From Rhineura floridana (taxonomy: Eukaryota; Chordata; Lepidosauria; Squamata; Rhineuridae): a DNA stretch of 64,000 bases. A program made the position numbers and the translations under genes. The stretch lies in assembly GCF_030035675.1 (NCBI RefSeq), contig NC_084483.1, forward strand, positions 144,309,425-144,373,424. Reading direction: 5' to 3'. This document shows, piece after piece, positions 50,901 to 59,900 of this stretch (positions within the stretch are counted from its first letter, which is position 1; every line of letters starts with the position of its first letter). The notes below the pieces were generated by a model. That model made no database searches. It was not told where the DNA came from and was given only the letters and a program-made list of their open reading frames with translations.

Positions 50901-53900
50901 GTGTTCATCCTCTGAGTGATGGTAGCACTCTCCTGGTAAATGTATGAGAGAACCAGTGCCAATGAATAGTAGCTGGAATATTGTAGGAGATAGTATGCCT
51001 CTGAGTACTAGTTGTTGGGAATCACAAACAGGGAAAGTGCTCTTGCGCTCATGTCCTACTTGTGGGCTTCCCATAGGCATCAGGTTGGCCACAGCAAGAA
51101 AAGGACGCTGGGCTAGAAGGGCTTCTGGTCTAATCCAGCAGGGGTCTTCTTATATTCTTACAAAGATGACCAGGGAGACAGAGATTCAAATCCCCATCAC
51201 AGCTACAAAGCTCATTGAACCAGTCACCAGCACTCAGCCCAAATTATGTTCACAAGGTTGCTGGGAGGAAAAATGGGGGGTGGGTTTTGTACGTTACCAT
51301 GAGCACCTTCAAAGAAAGATGGGAGAAAAATATCAGCAATAATATGAGGAAACTGCACATACTTGTTTTTGCTCATATTCCTCCCTTGTTACCTTTCCTT
51401 CTCCCATCCCTCTACCCTGTTTTTTCTCCCCATTGTCAAACTTTAAATTGCAAATTATTTTGGCAAAAGATCAGTCTTTCTTTTGGGGAGCGGTGAATGG
51501 GTGTTGGCTTATGTTATCCTGCAAAACATTATGACTGTGCTGTATTAGCAATTGTAAAAAATAATAATAGCACAAGGAACCACAGGACAGAAAGCTAGAG
51601 ACACAGGAGTAGAGAAAGGAGGCAAAGAAGTCTGAGAGATGAGCTGCTGAACAACCAGTGGAGGCTCATAGCTCCAGTGCTAATGGGACAGGGAATCCAC
51701 TCTGGGTTTTAGGCCAAACTTTTGAGAAGCTGTCAAGGTGCTGAATTACTAACATTAGAGCCATCCACTTTGAAGAATAGAAGGAGCAAGAAGGAAGAGC
51801 TACTAAAGCGATATTTCAATAAAGGACTACAAGCTCTGTTTCAAAGAAGAAGTTAACCGTTTCAATCCGGTTTTAGGCCTGGTTTTGGCACTGAAACAGC
51901 CTTGGTCGCCCTGTACGATGACCTCTGTCGGGAGAGGGACAGAGGGAGTGTGACTCTGTTGATTCTCCTTGATCTCTCAGCGGCGTTTGATACCATCGAC
52001 CATGGTATCCTTCTGGGGAGACTCGCGGAGTTGGGAGTTGGAGGCACTGCTTGGCAGTGGTTCCGCTCCTACTTGGTGGATCGTCGCCAGAAGGTAGTAC
52101 TTGGGGAACATTGCTCGACACCTTGGACTCTCCATTGTGGAGTCCCTCAGGGGTCGATTTTGTCCCCCATGCTTTTTAACATCTACATGCAGCCTCTGGG
52201 TGCCGTCGTCAGGAGTTTTGGAGTGCGTTGCCACCAGTACGCTGATGACACACAGCTCTGTTTCTCCTTTTCATCTTCTACAGGTGAGTCTGTGGATGTG
52301 CTGAATCATTGCCTGACCGCGATAATGGACTGGATGAGAGCTAATAAACTGAGACTCAATCCAGACAAGACTGAGACACTGTTGGTGAGTGCCTCCCCTG
52401 CCCAGATGGTGGATGTTCACCCTGTTCTAGATGGGGTCACACTCCCCTTGAAGGAACAGGTTCGTAGTCTGGGAGTTCTTTTCGATCCTTCCTTGTCTCT
52501 TGAGGAGCAAGTGGCCTCGGTGGCAAGGAATGCGTTCTACCACCTTCAGTTGGTAGCCCAGCTACGCCCCTATCTGGACAGGGATGACCTTGCCTCAGTT
52601 GTTCATGCTCTGGTAACTTCTAGGCTGGATTACTGTAATGCGCTCTACGTAGGGCTGCCCTTGAAGACAGTTCGGAAGCTTCAGCTAGTGCAAAACGCAG
52701 CAGCCAGACTGCTGACGAGGACCAGCCGGTCAGCACATATAACACCTGTTCTGGCCTGTTTGCACTGGCTACCTATTTGTTTCCGAGCCAGATTCAAGGT
52801 GCTGGTTTTGACCTATAAAGCCTTACACGGCGTGGGACCGCAATATCTTGTGGAACGCCTCTCCCGCTATGAACCTACCCGGTCACCTCGCTCAGCATCT
52901 AAGGCCCTCCTCTGGGTACCAACCCATCGAGAACCCCGGAGGACAGTTACTCGATCTAGGGCCTTTTCTGTATTGGCCCCCGAACTGTGGAACAGCCTCC
53001 CCGAAGAAGTACGCCTGGCGCCTACGCTTCTATCTTTTCGGCGCCAGGTTAAGACCTGGCTATGCTCCCAGGCATTTTAAGCGTTTATGTTATAATTTAA
53101 ATTTTTTATTTTTTATTTTTTTCTTTAGTTGCTGCTTGTGTTTATTGTTTGTTGTCTGATTTTATTGTTGATATTTTGTATTTTAACCTTTTTGTACACC
53201 GCCCAGAGAGCCACTCGCTATGGGCGGTCTATAAATGAAACAAATAAAATAAATAATAAGAGGAACAGTGGGCATAATAATAGATGGAAGACAGAGATGG
53301 GACTGGGCAGAGATTAGAATTTGACTGGAGAGAGACTACAGCAGTAGGAGCCCAGATAATTACCGTGGCCTAGAAGTGCAGTGCATGGATAGCAGCAGGT
53401 ACAGACAAGAAAATGTGGATCTTGAAGATGGAGAAAAAAGTACAAGTGGTAGAAGCCCCACAATATTCTGCACACATGGAATTCAGCAAGATAGAAGTCC
53501 TGACCATGCAGCACTGGCATACTATGGGCAGCATCCAATGCACTTGGTCCATTAGCACCAGGATTTTCATTTGCACAAGAGAATTCTCCCTCCTTCTCCT
53601 CTCCCTGTGTGCACTGTGCATCCTCCCCACATCTGCTCCGGAGGATTGGGGAAAAACCCAGAACAGATTTAGGGAGCATGCAGGGAGATGAGAGGAAGGA
53701 GCAAACCCACACTGTGCAGTCAAAAGCCCTTGTGCTCATGGAATGAGTGTGTTGAACACCACCTTATGTTCCCTTTTTCGCCTTATGCATAGAAACATGG
53801 AAGCATCACACAATTAAACACTGGCCTACCTCACAGTATATTACGTTAGCAACCATATTTAATTCATTATTTTGTGATTAATATGCATATCTCACCCATC

Positions 53901-56900
53901 AATCGAATGATCAGGGTAGCTTACCATAAAATATTAAGATGCAATAAAATAACATAAAAAATTAGTTAAGAACAGCAAATCTTTAAAAGCAGCATAAAGC
54001 CAACATATTATAGTGCTTACCAAGTTTATCTACACTGAAGCCTTCTGCTGCTGCTAGTTCTGACTGAATGAAATCATAATCGTATCTCCTCAGGTCCTCA
54101 TTGGTGCGATCTGTAGGTGGCCCAATGTAAAGATATGCACTGTTTGACCCCAAAATAATACGGTCCTGAGGAATTAAGTACAAAATGCTTGCAGAAAGCA
54201 TTTCTATTGCACAATCTATTGTCAAGAGTTACATTTGGTTATATTTTCAGACTGTGAAAGCCGTCACCAGAAACCTGGTCTTTACAGCAAGAATTAGTGT
54301 AACAGCTAAGAAACTGAGCTGTGAACCAAGAAGTCTTCAGTTCAGTTCTCCTTAGCTACAAACTAAGGCTGTATTCACTTATAGCCCTTGAAATGCACAG
54401 AGTCATTTTTTCACAGTGCGCTTTTGGACATAGCACATTGCAGTTGTACACACCTTCATATCTAACATCATAAAAAGCTACAGTTACTATCCATGTTGTT
54501 TGTACACTCAAGTGGGTGTGTTTTCAAACTCCCCTTCCCTCATTTAGTGTTTCTGTAGACCTTCTTTATTTTTCAGTCTTTCTAGCCCCTCTCTTTTGAA
54601 ACTGGTGTGTTGCTGTACTGATATACAGGGATATGTATTGGTATACAGAGGTGGGTAAATTACTGCTTCCTATTTTACCTCTTTCATTTATAGACGAGTT
54701 AAACCTTGTGAGGGGGAGTGGCACAGCCTTGCAGTGTCAGTAGGTCTGCCCTGAGAAAGTGCACTCTGCATACACATGTATGTAGCAAGGGCTTAACTGC
54801 ATTTAGAGCACAAAATGGGTTATGACCGTTCCAGCAGAATGCACTTTAGATTGACATATAGTGTGGAACAGGGGCAACATGGGGATGACCTTGTGTGTAC
54901 AGCACCCCAAAAAGGCACTTGCATCAAGCACTGAATGCCCATTATCACGCAGCGTGTACATGCCCTAATTAGGTGGCTTTAAGCAAGTCTCTCACTTTCT
55001 GTCCTTTAGCCCTCCATCTGCAATACAGAGAGAACAACAGTGATTTAACTTATATGGCTATTGGAAGGACTACTGGGATATTGTATGTGAAACCTCTCTC
55101 AGAGGAAGGGACACAGCTCAGTGGTAGAGTATCTGCTTTGCATGTTTCTGTTCAGGCTGTCCCAGTTACAATCTCCAGCATCTCCAGGTAGAGTGTTGGA
55201 TGTTCTCTGCCTGAAAGCCTGAAAAGCCACTGCCAGTGTACACAATACTGAGCAAGACAAGCCAATGCTCTGACTCAGTAAAAGGCAGCTTCCTATGTTC
55301 TTAAACATTTTGTACACTAGGCACTTTATAAATGGTAAGCAGTATATCCTCAACGAAATTATGTGCCATAGCATCAAAACGGGAACAGGTTTGGGCTGCA
55401 AATCTTTTAAAATACACTGTTCAAGACCGTCATCATCACCAGTAATGATCTGAAACGAATGCTGATGAAAGTTAAAGAGGAAAGCACAAAAGCAGGACTA
55501 CAGCTGAACATCAAGAAGACTAAAGTAATGACAACAGAAGATTTATGTAACTTTAAAGTTGACAATGAGGACATTGAACTTGTCAAGGATTATCAACACC
55601 TTGGCGCAGTCATTAACCAAAATGGAGACAATAGTCAAGAAATCAGAAGAAGGCTAGGACTGGGGAGGGCAGCTAGAGAATTGAGAGAGAACTAGAAAAG
55701 ATCCTCAAATGCAGAGATGTGTCACTGTACACAAAGTCAGGATCATTCAGATCATGGTATTCCTGATCTCTGAAATGTGGTGTTGGAGAAGAGTTTTGCA
55801 CATACCATGGACTGCAAAAAAGACAAATAGTTGGGTGTTAGAACAAATTAAACCAGAACTATCACTAGAAGTTAAAATGATGAAACTGAGGCTATCACAC
55901 TTTGGACACATAATGAGAGGACATGATTTACTAGAAAAGACAATCATGCTGTGAAAAACAGAAGGGAGTAGAAAAGGGGGAAGGCCAAACAAGAGATGGA
56001 TTGATTCTATAAAGGAATCCACAGACCTGAACTTACAAGATCTGAACAGGGTGGTTCATGACAGATGCTATTGGAGGTCGCTGATTCATAGGGTTGCCGT
56101 AAGTCGTAATCACACAAACACATTCAAGACCATATGAACATTGAGAATTAATTCTTAGCCCAAAGTCCAAAGTAGAAAATACCTTTGTCAAGTGCTGCAT
56201 ATTCAAGAGCAACCCACATGCCCCAAATCCTGTTTCTACTAGATCTTACTTCAGTAGTCCTTTGAAATAGGGTTTTCTTTGATACTTGCACAATATCTGA
56301 AACAATCATTCTCCTAGTCCAATCTTTTAAAAGCATATTAAGTCTTCTGCTAAATCAGGCCTACATAACTTCTAACAAGTTGAACAAAATATAACCACCA
56401 AACAACATCCCATTACAATGTCTACCAGAGGTTTGATAAGCCTCCTGATTTTGTTACCTAGATGGGAATGGTGCAAAATATGTCGCCGCGACTGCTCACT
56501 GGGGTAGGGTATCACCAACATGTTACCCCACTACTGAAAGAATTTCCCATTAGCTATCAGGCCAAGTTCAAGGCTCTAGTTTTGGTGTACAAAGCCCTAC
56601 GCAACTTGGGACCAGGATATCTGAAAGATCATCTTACCCCTTATATACCCAGTTGATCACTACGATCTGCAGGTGAAGGCCTTCTGCAAATACAATCTTA
56701 CCAGGAGATCCGTTCTGCGCAATATAGAAAGCAGACCTTTAGTGTTGTGGCACTGACACTTTGAAATTCCTTCCCCTTTACTATTCGACAGGCAACCATA
56801 TCTGTTATCTTTTTGGCGCCTGTTGAACACCTTTCTCTTTCAATAAGCCTTTTAAGTAGAGCCCTTATCTCAGTCTGTGACTGTGCTGGAATTGCTTTTT

Positions 56901-59900
56901 AAGATGTTTTTTAAGTTGTTTTTTAAAATATGTCATTAAACATGTCTTTTAATATGTTTTAAAGTCTTTTTAAAAGAAATTTTAAAGTGCTTTTAGTGTT
57001 TTGTTTGCCACCCTGGGCTCCTTCTGGGAGGAAGGGGAGGATATAAATTAAAGGAATAAATGATACAAAAATAGAAGTCTGTCAAACTCCTGGCAAGCCA
57101 TAAATACATAGCGTGAGAGATAGCCACATTCAGCTTGGTGGTTACAAGTATTCTGATCTGCTCAAGTTTGAGGTCTTTCTTAAAATACAGAGATTTCTAG
57201 ATGAAGGTGTCGTCACATTCTCAGTTCCTCTCACTGGATTCCCAGCTGGCAAAGTCAAACCCTGATTTGCTTTTCATACACTAGCATCCAAAGTGGTAGT
57301 GAACACATACTGTTGGATTTGGCTGTGGAGCAGCTGATCTAGAAAATTCCCTGGATGCAGATTACAGTTTTAAAGCTTAACATTTCACTAGAGTACTGTT
57401 AATGGCATAAAGCTGTGAAATGCATACCATGCATGGGAGCACGGAGAAACTGTTAACAAAGAACTTACCAGATGCTGCAGTTTAGTTTTCACAACAATGG
57501 GCACACCGTTCACAATGACTTTACATTTATCCCGAGGTGTTACAGTCACTTTACCATCAGAATTTGTGAATGTCGCATGCTTATCCAAAATGCTGAAAGA
57601 CAGTAAGCAAGCAATTCAAAACCGCAAGAAAACATTTTTCCATTGCACCACCTAGAGGGAAAATATAATGCTTTTTATTTCTAGCAAGGGAATGAGAAGT
57701 AATGCTAAGCAAGGCATTAATAAGGCATCATTTGGAATAAGACTGAAGAAGAAGAAACTGATGAAAGGGGTCCAAAGCGCAGGGGCAGAGCCCATACTTT
57801 CAGTAGGTTTGTAGGCCGAGTCCCTCATGTCCCAAATAAAAGATCTTAGGGCTCAAAAAAAGCTCTGCCTAAAGCCTTGGGGAGCTCCTACCAGATGGAC
57901 TGTACACCGGGTTAGAGGGACCTAACATTGTTTGTTACTATTGACTAAGAATGCAAAGATAGGCATTAAATATGTGTGAAGGATATGCAAAGTAATCTGT
58001 TATGATAAACAGAGGAAAGGTGGTCTCTTGCATGTTTGAGACTGGATCCAAGTTTGCTTTGCATTTCCACTTCTCAAGCATGAAAACAGGATTGATGCCC
58101 CAGTGCTTTGGTGCTTGTTGAAAGAACCAAATAACCCAAGACAAATTAAGGGAAAGCAGGACAAAATTAAACCCATAGAAAAGGCTTGCCTGGAGTATGT
58201 TGCAATATAGAATGAGTCTTAGTGACAGCGAGTCTTACAGTGGTATTCAATGCTAGTCCTACTCAGAGTAGACCCATTAAAGTTAATGCACTGACTAACT
58301 AGGCTTATTAATTTCAGCGGGTCTACTCCAAGTAGTACTTAGTTAAATACAACCCTTAGTAATTTTAGTGAGCATCATCTGGCAGAATTTTTTATTGTGT
58401 TTTCTTCTGTCTCCCACGTGAATAATTATATGGAAATAAACCAAATGAAGCTATCTCATTGCCTGTGCAATTTCCTGTGGAATGAAGGATAGAAAAGGAG
58501 AAGCTCGTCTACATACCCTAAACCTCTGAGAGTTATTGCATTTGAGGACGATTGACCAACATCAGAAGAACCTGAAATAAAATGTTTCCTACATAAATTT
58601 GTTTGCCTTAGAAGACTGCAGTTATCTTATTTTTTACAGGGATTATAAACATGATTCTCTATGAAATGCTAAAGACAAGAACAACCTGGGTGGCTAGTGT
58701 TAAGCTGGTTTGGGTGATATAATTGTAAGTTCCTACTTTACAAAACATGCTATTTGACATGAAAATATTTAACCCTTTCTTAGGCCATTTTCATATCTCA
58801 TAAGAGTGTCTGGAATTTTTTGCTGCAAATTCTGAGTAGAAGAGACTGGTTAAATGATGTACATTTTATTGTATATTATTATATTTCATTGTATTTGTTT
58901 TATTGCTATTGGCTGCCTTGGGAGCCATTTGGCTGAAAGATAGACTACAAATTTAACAGATAAACAGTAAATAAAATAAACAACCTTTGCTGCTTTACAA
59001 AAGACCTTTTGGACTCAGGAAAGGCTGAACAGCATTCTTTTTGGAGCAGTTCTGCTGAAATGGAAAATATACTAACATCTCCAAAAACTGTAAGTGCACA
59101 CAATGACCCAAATCCAGATGGCCCCAGAGAAAGTCAGTTGTGCCTAAGTCCCATTGAAATGATTAGGACATGTTAGTGAGTCCAACGTATATCCCATTAA
59201 TTTAAATTGAACTTTAATGTGACTAATTTCCTTTACATGTGGATCTACTGTATATCAAAATGATAAATTTTGTTAGAATATACCATTAAAAGTATGTGTA
59301 ACTGAAATTGTATATATCCATCTCATGTTATTTTTAGCATTTGTATACCACTCCTTAATATAAAGTTCTCTGGGTAGTTTACAATAAATAAGCTGCCCTT
59401 TTCTTTTACCCTTTTCCAGTAATATAGCAGCAAATTCAAAAGTGCAGGGTCCCAACATAGTCACACCACACCTCCTTCTAAGATTATACAACCTTCTAAA
59501 ATTGTACAATAAGATGAGCTTTCAGTCTCTTACTTTAATAGAGTACTTTCCCTTAGTGATGCATTGCAATGATCGATGCAGATCTCTATGTGTCTTTCAG
59601 CTAGATCTACTATTTTCTGTGCACATACATGGGCAAATGTGCTAAGATGCTGTAAGGTAAGAAACTTCCTTTGCTGAATTTCTCTTCCGTACTAAGGTTT
59701 AGAGTAACCACTTGGGCAAAGCTTATGAGTTTTAGGAGGAAACTTAAGCATGGAAAGTTCTAATTCTAATCTCTGGTGTTGGCTGCATTCCCCCCCCACA
59801 TTCTTAAAGCATATTCATTTACATGTCACCTTACCATGCACAACACACATAAACAGAACATAATTAAATGCTGAAACCCTATCACACACGCAACTTTCTT

